The notes below the pieces were generated by a model that was not told the origin of the DNA, ran no database searches, and saw only the letters and a list, made by a program, of their open reading frames with translations. The translations under genes were made by a program, and so were the position numbers. Positions 15,495-23,578 of a DNA stretch of 64,000 nucleotides are shown piece by piece. Position 1 is the first letter of the stretch. Every line of letters starts with the position of its first letter. Source of the DNA: UBA11222 sp049323435 (GTDB taxonomy: Bacteria > Pseudomonadota > Alphaproteobacteria > UBA11222); contig JBMOMX010000013.1 in NCBI GenBank assembly GCA_049323435.1, positions 82,186 to 146,185 on the forward strand, in the 5' to 3' direction.

Positions 15495-17929
15495 AGATCG
15501 GCCTCCAATTCGCTTTCCGCCCCGTCAAAACTTGTCTCTTGCCTTGGCAGGGGGCTTTTATCCGCTACACCGCTACAATCGTTTGTTTTCAATTGGTTAG
15601 GTGATTTTCTATCCGCTACATGAGGTGGGCTTGTAGCGGACAAATTATCGAATAAACCAAGGTTTCCTGCGGGTTGTAGCGGTGTAGCGGATAGAAAGGG
15701 GGTGTCTGGGGAAGTGGGTATGTAACGGGCAAAAACGTCAGCAAAATCTGCCCGCAGGTAGCCTTTCTGGATTTCGCCGCCAGTCCGGATATTGCGGGGG
15801 AATATCTTGTAGCCTTGTAGCCGCTTTGCCAGATGCCGGGCAGTCATAGGCTTGCCGCGCGCCCAAGTTGCGTATGGTTTCGTATCGTCCGCAACGAGTG
15901 CGGCCAGCAGATCGGCGGTCGAAAGGCGATTGACGTTTGCAAATGCGGCGGCTATGTCGGCCAACAAGCTTCCTTCTTGCCCCGTGACTTCCAATTCCGC
16001 ACCGGCCATTTTCAGCGCGGCGGATCGCGCCCGTTCCGGCCAGCCGCCACCGGCAAAATCGGCGATAGCCAATAACGGCTCCCAGTTATCCTGGGCGCGG
16101 TCATGCAAGGCGTTAGGGATGTTTGGCCGCGCCTGCCCGATCTGCACGCCGTGATCATCGGCGTATCTGGCAAGCCTTGACGCTATAGCGCGAAATGCCG
16201 CCGGATCGGCATGGCGCAGTTTTGCCGCCGTCTCGCCTGGCCCTTTCCGGCGCAGTTCCAATACTAGCGAACGGTCCATCAAGGTAGCCTGTAGCCGCCC
16301 GATGCCGCACAGAACTTTTGCCCCCCAGGTCGAAAATCGTTTCGGGTCAAAATTGTCGCCAACTGTGCGCAGCACATAGGCGCTGTCTCGGCCATGCCCC
16401 GAGTTAATGATGCCTCGCAGCTCTTCGTTTTCCCGGAAAAATGCGTCCGCTTCGTCAATCAGCAAGGTCGGCGCATGAGCTTCTATAACTCGATAGGTTG
16501 CCGCCGGTGAAATATTGGACGCCGCCAATGGCCGCTTTACCAGCTTGCCCATCACGGTCAGCAGTTGCGTTTTGCCGCACCGCATTTCAGGCGCAGTGAT
16601 CAGGATCATCGGCGCAACGTGGAAGTGTTCGATCAGCCAAGTAAACGCTATCCAGAGTGCGGCAACATCTGCAATCTCAGGATCACAAACGATAAACCGC
16701 CGCACCGTGCTGGAGATTTCATCCAGCAGCGCCGCGCCGTTCACCGGTTCGGGCCACGGCTCAACATCCGTAAACAGTGATGCAGCCCCGCCGGATTGCT
16801 GGGCGCGCAGCCCTTTGACGGCATCGTCAAGCGTTGCGGTCCGCACCCTCAGCCGCGTTGCCTCAGCCGTCCGCACACGGTCATATTCATGGGGCCTCAG
16901 CGCCGCTAGTGCCTCTATGGTGGCATCGAAATCCTTACCCTTGTCATTCACTGGGTTTACTGCCTCACCGCCGCCAGCCGCGCAATCTGCGGCATGGATA
17001 CCGGCCTCACGCAGCGACGGGGTAAACCATTTCTCGAACCTTTCCCAATCCCAGCCCTCGGCAAGTGCGTCGGCTGCATCGAATTTAGGCGGGACGTTTT
17101 GCGGGGTGATTATGTGGACGCTCTGGCATATTGACGCCAGGCGCTCCCCTATTCCCCGCATGGCGTCAATACCAGCCGCGTCGTTATCCGGCCACAGCAT
17201 TACTGAACGGCCTTTCAGGGCGCGCCAATCGGCCTTGCCCCATGATTGTGCGCCGTTCGGCCAGCCTATCGCCACATAATCCGGACATAGGATGCGGGCA
17301 GCATCGGCGGATTTTTCTCCCTCACATATCAGCACCGGCGCGTGTGGACGTTCGGCTAAATCACGCAGCCCATAAAGCGGGCGTGGCACTGGCCATGATT
17401 GCGACTGCCACTTTATTTTGCCGTCTAGCTCTCTCGCCGCCACCCAGGGCGCAAATGTCTTGTCCTCCCCAGGCGGATCATAGCGCGCCACATGGCCTAG
17501 CAGATCGCCGCCCGCGTTGTGATAATCCCAAACTGCGGACGGCGCGCCGTGCTTGGCGTGATGGCATGAGGTGCGGCCAATCGCCTTAGGCACTGGCATC
17601 ACAATTTCATATTTCGGTTTCGCTGGTTGCCTCGCAATACTGTCCGTAGACGAAGCGTTTCCCAGCCGTTTCGCCGCGTCGGCCTGGGATATTTTGTGGA
17701 TGGCGGCAAATAGGGAAATCAGGTCGCCGCCACGCTCGCCTGTCGCAAAATCCGCCCATTTCCCGGTGCGTAAATTCACTTTCAGGCTATCGCCCGGATC
17801 GCCGTTTAGGTTCCCTATTTTATATTCGCCTGAAATCAAGGTCCCGCCGGGCAGCCATGACTGGCAATGCCCGTGCGAGTTCGCCAGCAGACGGCTATTC
17901 AGTTCCGAAAAGGCAATGCGATCATTCAT
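15491..17929 (-). CDS. Element primase/ATPase (Toprim-like plus DUF3631)
   Basis: An 812-residue replication protein. The N-terminal part has a primase-like region (KVNLRTGKWADFATGERGGDLISLFAA) and a Toprim-like core (PVLICEGEKSADAARILCP ... SVMLWPDNDAAGIDAM). The central part is a P-loop ATPase, ITAPEMRCGKTQLLTVM, with Walker B TLLIDEADAF, and then a DUF3631 domain to about residue 740. Such proteins start replication of integrative elements and satellites. It overlaps the small upstream ORF and the downstream gene by 4 bp each. Confidence 0.88.
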   Translation of the reverse strand: MNDRIAFSELNSRLLANSHGHCQSWLPGGTLISGEYKIGNLNGDPGDSLKVNLRTGKWADFATGERGGDLISLFAAIHKISQADAAKRLGNASSTDSIARQPAKPKYEIVMPVPKAIGRTSCHHAKHGAPSAVWDYHNAGGDLLGHVARYDPPGEDKTFAPWVAARELDGKIKWQSQSWPVPRPLYGLRDLAERPHAPVLICEGEKSADAARILCPDYVAIGWPNGAQSWGKADWRALKGRSVMLWPDNDAAGIDAMRGIGERLASICQSVHIITPQNVPPKFDAADALAEGWDWERFEKWFTPSLREAGIHAADCAAGGGEAVNPVNDKGKDFDATIEALAALRPHEYDRVRTAEATRLRVRTATLDDAVKGLRAQQSGGAASLFTDVEPWPEPVNGAALLDEISSTVRRFIVCDPEIADVAALWIAFTWLIEHFHVAPMILITAPEMRCGKTQLLTVMGKLVKRPLAASNISPAATYRVIEAHAPTLLIDEADAFFRENEELRGIINSGHGRDSAYVLRTVGDNFDPKRFSTWGAKVLCGIGRLQATLMDRSLVLELRRKGPGETAAKLRHADPAAFRAIASRLARYADDHGVQIGQARPNIPNALHDRAQDNWEPLLAIADFAGGGWPERARSAALKMAGAELEVTGQEGSLLADIAAAFANVNRLSTADLLAALVADDTKPYATWARGKPMTARHLAKRLQGYKIFPRNIRTGGEIQKGYLRADFADVFARYIPTSPDTPFLSATPLQPAGNLGLFDNLSATSPPHVADRKSPNQLKTNDCSGVADKSPLPRQETSFDGAESELEADL

Positions 17930-18111
17930 GGCGCGCCCTTTTCTTTGAGACGCGCGGGCAGCCGGTAAATTATCCCGGCGGTGATTTCCCCGATGGAACG
18001 CGCATGAAGCACTTTGCCGTAATGTGCATTTGGGCTATAAACAGGCCTGTGAACGCTCTGAAAATAGCCCGCTTGGGGATTGCCCTCCCCGGCGGGTTTC
18101 TGTTTTTCCAT
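17926..18111 (-). CDS. Small element protein, unknown function
   Basis: A 61-codon frame between the HTH gene and the primase gene. Its stop overlaps the primase start by 4 bp, and it begins 4 bases after the HTH stop. This tight spacing supports it as a real gene. The protein is basic with no recognised domain (GKVLHARSIGEITAGIIYRLP). I do not recognise the family. Confidence 0.6.
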   Translation of the reverse strand: MEKQKPAGEGNPQAGYFQSVHRPVYSPNAHYGKVLHARSIGEITAGIIYRLPARLKEKGAP

Positions 18112-18115
18112 AAGA

Positions 18116-18436
18116 TTACCGCTGCGCCGTATGACTATCGTCGCTTGTGCTCGTGCGAGACTGTGCGTCGGCCCACGCAGTCAGATCATCCGGCGCGTAA
18201 AGCACTCGGCGGCCAAACTTACGGAAAATTGGGCCGGTGCCTTCAAGCCGAAATCGCTCAAGAGTCCTTTCACTCAGGCCTAGAAAACTTGCGGCGTCGG
18301 GCTGCGGCATAAAACGGGCGAGAGTGGGGTGGTCAGGCGATTGCCCGATAGCGGGATGTTTGTGTTCCTGCGGGGGGATTACAGCGGTATTGGATTGCAG
18401 ATTGGTTTTGAAGCTGGGGTCGTTTGCCGGTGTCAT
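18116..18436 (-). CDS. HTH protein of the AlpA/excisionase type
   Basis: A 106-residue protein with a C-terminal MerR/AlpA-like helix-turn-helix: MPQPDAASFLGLSERTLERFRLEGTGPIFRKFGRRVLYAPDDLTAWADAQ. This domain (HTH_17) is used by satellite regulators and excisionases. I chose the ATG at 18436 because GGAG lies eight bases upstream; the frame could extend to 18484. It probably controls the replication genes or directs excision. Confidence 0.85.
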   Translation of the reverse strand: MTPANDPSFKTNLQSNTAVIPPQEHKHPAIGQSPDHPTLARFMPQPDAASFLGLSERTLERFRLEGTGPIFRKFGRRVLYAPDDLTAWADAQSRTSTSDDSHTAQR

Positions 18437-18545
18437 TATTACGTCTCCAAAGTGTCGCCGCGAAGTTGCGGCGGCTAGAGACAATTTGGACGCATGGAGT
18501 TCCGGTTATGAGGGGGCCTTAACCGTAATCGCGCCTAACACAGGA

Positions 18546-19241
18546 TTATTCCGATAAGACTCTCAATCTATTTGTCTGCAAGGTTTCGTCTAAACCCGTC
18601 AGCACACAGGATTGGATTGCAACGGGCAGCATAGCTGGCATTATCGGCGGATTGCCAAGTGCAAGATACGTACTGCCGATATCGGAATTCTGATCGGCGT
18701 TCTTAATTTCGGTGCGCCATCGAAGCACCGCCCTCACATCGGCATCAGTCGATTTCTCATCCCGCCCCATAGGTATGCCATGCTTTTGCAAAGTTTTCAC
18801 AACCTCCCGCGCCGCCTCCCGTGGTTTCAGGAAGCAATGCTTCATCAGGATTTCTATCGCCTGCACAGCGAGCGCCTTCGTCCCGATTCGCATGAGCGGA
18901 TCAGTTTGACGGTGTGGCAAATGTTGCGCCGGTGTCAGCATAGGCGCGACCTTCCCTTTGTCCAACTCCCCTAGAGCCGCCGCCAAATTACTGAGCGGGA
19001 TCAGCATCTCATGCTCGAACATTTCGGGATATAATTTCAAGAATTCAATTACCCCGAGTATCGCAATCCGTGCAGCCATCCGGTCACTGCTTATCTTTTT
19101 TGTGTTTACCAGAATCTCACGCAGCGCCAGAGGCGCATCTGCTTCAAATAACTCTCTTTGGGCTAAAATATTTTGTTCCGCCTTTTTTATGCTAACGCCT
19201 TGATCTAACGGCGTGGCACCTGATTTCTTGCCGCCCGTCAT
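18546..19241 (-). CDS. Hypothetical element protein coupled to the integrase
   Basis: A 231-residue mainly helical protein (ALREILVNTKKISSDRMAARIAILGVIEFLKLYPEMFEHEM, then KALAVQAIEILMKHCFLKPREAAREVVKTLQKHG). No family recognised. Its ATG overlaps the integrase stop by 4 bp, so it is translated with the integrase, which hints at a function in recombination or its control. The region between its end and the HTH start holds about 110 bp that may contain a second promoter. Confidence 0.75.
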   Translation of the reverse strand: MTGGKKSGATPLDQGVSIKKAEQNILAQRELFEADAPLALREILVNTKKISSDRMAARIAILGVIEFLKLYPEMFEHEMLIPLSNLAAALGELDKGKVAPMLTPAQHLPHRQTDPLMRIGTKALAVQAIEILMKHCFLKPREAAREVVKTLQKHGIPMGRDEKSTDADVRAVLRWRTEIKNADQNSDIGSTYLALGNPPIMPAMLPVAIQSCVLTGLDETLQTNRLRVLSE

Positions 19242-20464
19242 AATCCGCCCTTTCGCAGGCTAACAATTTCCGCGCTACCGCCATCCATCGCGGCGGCGAT
19301 ACGCTGGCCTATCGCCTCATTGGCGGCACGGGCAGGATCGTGCGCCAGGTGGGCGTAGCGCTGGGTTGTCGCGGCCTGGGTATGCCCCAGCAGCTTACCG
19401 AGCATGGGCAGCGACAAACCGCCGCCAGCGCCGACACTGGCAAAGGTGTGGCGCAGATCATGCAGACGGACATCCGGCAGATCGGCGCGTGTGCGGATAC
19501 GCCGCCAGGCCTTTTGCAGATTGACCAGGTGTGCGCCCGCCTTGTTTCCAGCGATCACATAAGGGTTGCCTTCGATGCGTGGAATGGCCGCCAGTGTGGC
19601 CAGCGCCGGGGCGGAAAGATAGATCGTTTTTGCGCCCGTTTTGCTATCAGGCAGGCGCAAGGTGGCGCGTTCGATATCCACATGCACCCACTGCAGCGAC
19701 AGGATTTCGTTCAGCCGTGCACCTGTAAACAACAGCAACCGCACGGCGGCGATGTTATATGGGTTTTCCGCCCCGCTGGCCTCAGCCTGTTTCAAACTGT
19801 CCGCCAGCCGGGCAAGTTCGGTTTCCGACAGGAAGCGCTCGCGCTTGTGCTCGGGATATTTACTGATATGGCGGCAGGGGTTGCTACCATCCGGGCGGTA
19901 TCCGTGCCGGGCAGCCCAATTGAACAACGCCGACAGAACCGCCAGTGTCCGGTTTGCCTGATAGGGCGCATTGCTCATGCCCTGATGCAGCCGCGCCACG
20001 TCAGGCCGCGTGACAGTGGCCGCAATATGTTTGCCCAGTACCGGGGTTACGATGCGTTCCAGAATGTCGCTATAGTGCGTAGCGGTGGAAGCCTTGCGCT
20101 TGCCCGTGATATGCGCCGCCAGAAACATCTCCGCCAGCGTGGCCACCGTGGGGCGTCGTTTGCTGGCGTCACGTTCACCCGCAGGATCGCGCCCGGCTGC
20201 GATTTCGCCCATGAGGGCGGTTGCCTGCTTTCGCGCCGTCTCCGGCGTCCAGGGCGAACCATGCCGCCCAATCGTGGCCCAGCGGACCCTGCCAGTGTGC
20301 CGGTACTTGACCAGATAGAATTTTGCGCCCCCGGCCCGGCAGCGAACGCCAAAGCCCTTTAGCTCGCCATCCCACAAATACCGGTCCCTTCCATCAACAG
20401 CCTGTAAGGCTTGCACCTGCCGCAAGGTGATGCGCCCCTGTTGCGGATCAGTTTTAACACCCAT
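19238..20464 (-). CDS. Tyrosine-family site-specific integrase
   Basis: A 408-residue P4-type integrase. It has an N-terminal arm-binding domain of the DUF4102 type (WDGELKGFGVRCRAGGAKFYLVKYR), then a core-binding domain and a catalytic domain. Visible catalytic residues are Arg in LLLFTGARLNEI, HxxR in HDLRHTFAS, the second His in LLGHTQ, and the Tyr nucleophile in TTQRYAHL. I chose the ATG at 20464; a longer frame to 20521 would translate the arm-type repeats and is unlikely. It lies next to attR and recombines at the tRNA-Thr 3' end. Confidence 0.93.
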   Translation of the reverse strand: MGVKTDPQQGRITLRQVQALQAVDGRDRYLWDGELKGFGVRCRAGGAKFYLVKYRHTGRVRWATIGRHGSPWTPETARKQATALMGEIAAGRDPAGERDASKRRPTVATLAEMFLAAHITGKRKASTATHYSDILERIVTPVLGKHIAATVTRPDVARLHQGMSNAPYQANRTLAVLSALFNWAARHGYRPDGSNPCRHISKYPEHKRERFLSETELARLADSLKQAEASGAENPYNIAAVRLLLFTGARLNEILSLQWVHVDIERATLRLPDSKTGAKTIYLSAPALATLAAIPRIEGNPYVIAGNKAGAHLVNLQKAWRRIRTRADLPDVRLHDLRHTFASVGAGGGLSLPMLGKLLGHTQAATTQRYAHLAHDPARAANEAIGQRIAAAMDGGSAEIVSLRKGGL

Positions 20465-20478
20465 AACACCCTCCGTTC

Positions 20479-20521
20479 TGGCGACCAATTGGCGACCACC
20501 TGGCGACCAATTGGCGACCAC
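20479..20521. repeat. Two right-end copies of the 21-bp GGCGACCA repeat
   Basis: 20479-20499 and 20501-20521 are perfect copies of the 21-bp sequence at 13942-13962, separated by one base. Together they give four GGCGACCA units directly upstream of the integrase start and 107 bp from attR. They probably bind the integrase N-terminal domain, an excisionase or the element's regulator. Confidence 0.75.
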
Positions 20522-20627
20522 ATTACAAGATAATCACGGCGGGGTGTGTCGGCAAGAGGCGAAATAAACTAAGGATTTGTGCGGTTTATTGTGGGGCCTG
20601 GCGGGATGGTGTGAGATGGGATTTGAA

Positions 20628-20673
20628 ATTTGTAATCAGGGGGTCGCGGGTTCGATTCCTGCAGCCGGCACCA
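20628..20673. other. Right attachment site (attR), displaced tRNA-Thr 3' half
   Basis: A 46-bp perfect copy of 13849-13894. No tRNA 5' half precedes it, so it is not a functional tRNA gene. It marks the right boundary of the element. Confidence 0.93.
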
Positions 20674-20760
20674 TTCTCACACTGTCCGGTCCTGGAACCG
20701 TCAGTGAATCATTGACTAAAAGTGGAGGAAATTGTCCATTGGCTCCCAAAAGATTAGGGT

Positions 20761-21252
20761 GTGCCATTGTCAGAAGAGCGTTTTCACATTGCCGAGTGGT
20801 ATGGGCATCCCTTCCATGGGTTGGGCGACGGGGACCGGGTGAAGCTGGCCCGGCACGAGGTTGGTGGGTCGGCAATGACCAAGGCCGAACTGACACGCAT
20901 GGTCGCGCTTGAGGAACAGAAAACACTTGGCGTGATGAAGCCGCACGACCTTGGTCGACTTACCGACCTCCGGGCCAAGCTGACCAAACAGCAGGCAGAG
21001 GAGCTTCCCTGCCCGTTCAGGACCGACAGCCCGCACCCCACCTGCACCAAGCCAGGCGGCGTCTGCTCCATCCGCATCTTCAAGGAGGAGCGCGGCGTTG
21101 TCGCGCCGATTGACGGCAACCGGGGGAGGCTCCGGGCTCTGTGCCCTTGGCGCTTCCATCAGGACGGCATGGACATGCGCTGGGCCAGCGCCCTTCCGGT
21201 TGTGTATGCGCATTTCTTATCACTGAGCTGTGCAGGCGGGCGGGGCGCGTAG
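20761..21252 (+). pseudogene. NotI-family restriction endonuclease, N-terminal fragment
   Basis: The frame reads FHIAEWYGHPF near its start, as in NotI-type enzymes. Later it has LPCPF, TCTKPGGVCSIRIFKEE and LRALCPWRFHQDG, which supplies the four-Cys set of the NotI metal-binding module. NotI enzymes run to about 380 residues; here homology fades after about residue 140 and the frame ends at 163, so the nuclease part is gone. No matching methyltransferase is visible. It lies 88 bp outside attR, as the relic of an older insertion at this tRNA. A GTG at 20761 is the first possible start. Confidence 0.7.
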
Positions 21253-21290
21253 TGATAGTCCCGTTTTCTATGACCCGGTTTTTTTTGCTT

Positions 21291-21905
21291 TTATTCAATA
21301 ATAATAACTTCGCCATCTCTAATGGCTTTGAATTGAATATTATTTTCTTTGCAATAGGCAATCGCCTTATCGATATCCGTCGATTCAGGATGATTGGAAT
21401 CCCAATGCGGCATGAAGTAAAAATCGATTAATCCTATTCCGTCCCATATAATTTCTTTATGTTCGTCATAGGGAGCATCCAGCGGGTCAACAATATCCAT
21501 TCCTTTGAGGCTTGGCGCAAGGACACAGCCACCGGCGCTATAAGCTGCATATAAAAAATTTGCGTCCTTTATTTCTTTCAGAATTTCATCGAGGCCGCTT
21601 AACTTCATCGCTTGCCGCAGAACAAAGACATTGCCTCCGCTGATAAAAATTGCGCCGAGTTCTTCAAGCTTGTTTTTTAGCTCGTCCCGCCTTTCGAAAT
21701 AATCTTGCAGATTTAGCATTTCAACTTCAAGACCGAGCCTGCGAAGCGAGCCCATATCATATGCGTTGGTTTTGGCGCGTCTGTCCGGGTCGGCGCCGGT
21801 AAAATCCCTCGCATTTGGGATGTAGCCAATTTTTCCTTTTGGAACGAGCGTTTTCAGCTTTTCCGTTTCGTTTCCAATTTCGTAAGACGATAAATAATAT
21901 TTCAT
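21291..21905 (-). CDS. Peptidase S51 family protein (PepE-like)
   Basis: A 204-residue protein with the S51 fold. It has SGGNVFVLRQAMKLSGL and the nucleophile elbow AAYSAGGCVLAP, with the catalytic Ser in YSAGG; acidic and His residues appear in MPHWDSNHPESTD. Family members are aspartyl dipeptidases or cyanophycinase relatives. The gene is clearly richer in A and T than its neighbours (codons AAA, ATT and GAA dominate), pointing to transfer. It stands alone between the endonuclease fragment and a small ORF. Confidence 0.85.
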   Translation of the reverse strand: MKYYLSSYEIGNETEKLKTLVPKGKIGYIPNARDFTGADPDRRAKTNAYDMGSLRRLGLEVEMLNLQDYFERRDELKNKLEELGAIFISGGNVFVLRQAMKLSGLDEILKEIKDANFLYAAYSAGGCVLAPSLKGMDIVDPLDAPYDEHKEIIWDGIGLIDFYFMPHWDSNHPESTDIDKAIAYCKENNIQFKAIRDGEVIIIE

Positions 21906-22056
21906 AATTTATTTTCCACCTGCACTTAATCGCGGGTCGGGTCTTGACATGACAGTCTATCTCTAACTTTTTAGAATATCCACACCTCGCCCCGCCCTCG
22001 CCACACGCCGTTTAAGTGATGCCCAGCAAGGAGCGGAAAAAGCACTGATCACATTC

Positions 22057-22278
22057 ATGGACAAATCCGGCAGGACCATCGAGTCATCTGTGACGCTTGT
22101 GAAGGGGAAATTTAAGACAGGAGAAAATATAGAAATTTTTTCCAAAATTAAAAAATTGGAGATGGCAGAAGTTGGTCAGGTGATGAGTTATGAGAAGATA
22201 AATTATGTGCTGCTTACCGTATCGTTTGTTGGCGCGGCGGCTCTGGGTGTGATGGTTTATATGGGATTGGCCACATAG
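22057..22278 (+). CDS. Small membrane-anchored protein, possibly a truncated remnant
   Basis: 73 codons: a soluble part rich in Lys (TLVKGKFKTGENIEIFSKIKKLEMAEVGQ) and a C-terminal hydrophobic span (INYVLLTVSFVGAAALGVMVYMGLA). The frame is open upstream for about 30 more codons without an ATG, so this may be the 3' end of a longer gene cut off on the left. Family not recognised; the layout is reminiscent of DUF3592-type proteins, but that is a guess. Confidence 0.4.
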   Translation: MDKSGRTIESSVTLVKGKFKTGENIEIFSKIKKLEMAEVGQVMSYEKINYVLLTVSFVGAAALGVMVYMGLAT

Positions 22279-22314
22279 CCATTCTAAGGGCTGATCTCCG
22301 TCAGCCGTCAGATT

Positions 22315-22460
22315 TTATTTTATAATAAACCGCTTGGCCGCGCGCGGCAGGCCAAGATTTTCGCGCAGCGTTTTGCCCTCTTATTCCCGCCGGGACAGAC
22401 CGCGGCACCGTAATTCCGGCATAACCAGATTGACAAAAGCATCCAGCCCGGCAGAGGGTC
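22315..22460 (-). pseudogene. C-terminal remnant of a luciferase-like FMN monooxygenase
   Basis: The minus strand reads FVNLVMPELRCRGLSRRE, an in-frame TAA, then EGKTLRENLGLPRAAKRF. This is the usual C-terminus of LLM-class flavin monooxygenases (VPELQRRGL..EYEGKTLREHLGL). The original Tyr codon has probably become the stop. Only about 45 codons survive, and the upstream side meets an AAAGG..TAGCG.CCCCTTT hairpin repeat at 22474-22500. The rest of 22461-22600 shows no gene. Confidence 0.7.
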
Positions 22461-22620
22461 AAAGAGGGCGTATTAAAGGTTAGCGCCCCTTTAACCCTTT
22501 AAAAAATCGAATGCTGTCACCGGTCGGCTTCGAACAGCAGCAAAAAAATGAAACAGCTCGTGGCTAGAAAACACGGGCCACTCACACTCCAGGTGGATCG
22601 GACGAAAGATCTGCCCCTCG

Positions 22621-22660
22621 CTGTCATATAAGCTTCATAAGCGCTACATTAATTAGTCAC
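22621..22660 (+). promoter_or_regulatory. Pho-box-like array upstream of ptxA
   Basis: Four heptamers begin exactly 11 bp apart: CTGTCAT (22621), GCTTCAT (22632), GCTACAT (22643) and TAGTCAC (22654). This is the PhoB spacing (7-bp direct repeats with 4-bp spacers), and the first unit is the consensus. It lies 64-103 bp upstream of the first possible start, as expected for phosphate-starvation control of a phosphite operon. Confidence 0.7.
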
Positions 22661-22683
22661 CTCGCCAACCCAATGTATTGCGA

Positions 22684-22700
22684 AACGTAATCACTACGTT
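22684..22700. promoter_or_regulatory. Palindrome between the Pho box and ptxA
   Basis: AACGTA-ATCAC-TACGTT is a perfect 6-bp-arm inverted repeat ending 23 bp before the ATG at 22724. It is a candidate operator for PtxE, the LysR protein encoded at the end of the operon, but there is no direct evidence for that pairing. Confidence 0.4.
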
Positions 22701-22723
22701 CCTTGCATTATAGATGGTGATCT

Positions 22724-23578
22724 ATGCAGTTCCCCAGTGTCCAGAAGGATAGCGCGTATATGTTGCGGCTGAGGGATGTCGGCGTGACTTATCCCGGCGG
22801 CGTGGTCGCGCTTCAGTCAGCCACCATAGATTTCTTCCCGCAGCAGTTTTCCGTGTTGATAGGCCTTTCTGGCGCGGGTAAATCAACGCTTCTGCGATCA
22901 CTGAATTTTCTTGTTAAGCCCGCCTCCGGCGAGATTGTTTCCTCTGAGTTTGGCGTGCTGGGCGCATCCCGGACACTCCGCCAGCATCGCCGGCAAACAG
23001 CCTTGATATTCCAGCAGCATCAGTTGATAGAACGGCATACGGCGCTCTCTAATGTGCTAACCGGCCGGCTTGGCTATCATGGCACGCTGCGCAGTTTCTT
23101 CCCGCTGCCGAAGGCGGATCTGGAGCTTGCGCTTCATTGCCTTGAACGTGTCGGCCTGGCCGATAAGTCGATGACCCGCGTCGATCAGCTTTCCGGCGGT
23201 CAGAAGCAGCGCGTCGGCATCGCCCGCGCGCTGGCGCAACAGCCCAGTATGATGCTGGCTGATGAACCTGTCGCCAGTCTCGACCCGGCCACTTCGGAAA
23301 TGATCCTGGAACTGCTTTGGCAAGTATGCAGAGAAGATGGCATTTCTGCCATCGTGTCACTGCACCAGTTGGAATATGCCCAGCGATTTGCAGACAGAAT
23401 CATAGGGCTTGCCGGTGCAAGGATCATTTTTGACGGCACTGCGCAGGAACTCACTGATGACAAGGTCGCAGCAATTTACGCCAGGCGCCCCCCCGAACCG
23501 GCGGCGCCTGTGAACACCCGAAACGGCACCGTTCGTATCGGCCGCATTTTAACACCCAAAGTGGAGATGAGAGCATGA
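22724..23578 (+). CDS. ptxA: Phosphite ABC importer, ATP-binding subunit
   Basis: A 284-residue PhnC-type ATPase: Walker A GLSGAGKST, Q-loop IFQQHQLIERHTALSNVLTGRLG (typical of phosphonate/phosphite importers), signature LSGGQKQRVGIARAL, Walker B MMLADEPVASLDP. The neighbours PtxB, PtxC and PtxD fix the substrate as phosphite. An alternative ATG at 22760 has AAGGA upstream and begins at the first conserved residues (MLRLRDVGVTYPGG), so the true start may be 12 codons later. Its stop overlaps ptxB by 4 bp. Confidence 0.9.
   Translation: MQFPSVQKDSAYMLRLRDVGVTYPGGVVALQSATIDFFPQQFSVLIGLSGAGKSTLLRSLNFLVKPASGEIVSSEFGVLGASRTLRQHRRQTALIFQQHQLIERHTALSNVLTGRLGYHGTLRSFFPLPKADLELALHCLERVGLADKSMTRVDQLSGGQKQRVGIARALAQQPSMMLADEPVASLDPATSEMILELLWQVCREDGISAIVSLHQLEYAQRFADRIIGLAGARIIFDGTAQELTDDKVAAIYARRPPEPAAPVNTRNGTVRIGRILTPKVEMRA

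Larger units (their letters stand above)
13849..20673. mobile_element. tRNA-Thr-integrated element of 6.8 kb, satellite- or IME-like
   Basis: The element is bounded by 46-bp perfect direct repeats of the tRNA-Thr 3' half (13849-13894 and 20628-20673). It carries a tyrosine integrase at the right end reading inward. Seven minus-strand genes form one nearly unbroken coupled series: integrase, hypothetical, HTH, small ORF, primase/ATPase, TubC-N-like protein, SSB. One plus-strand DUF5681 gene lies at the left end. There are no capsid, tail, portal or conjugation genes. Integrase, AlpA-type HTH and primase together resemble P4-like satellites or small integrative mobilizable elements. It appears intact. 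Confidence 0.9.

Noticed and set aside
20577..20673. A second functional tRNA gene
   Set aside because: Only the 3' half of tRNA-Thr is present; it is the attR copy.
13849..20673. Ordinary prophage
   Set aside because: No capsid, portal, tail, terminase large subunit or lysis genes, and only 6.8 kb long.
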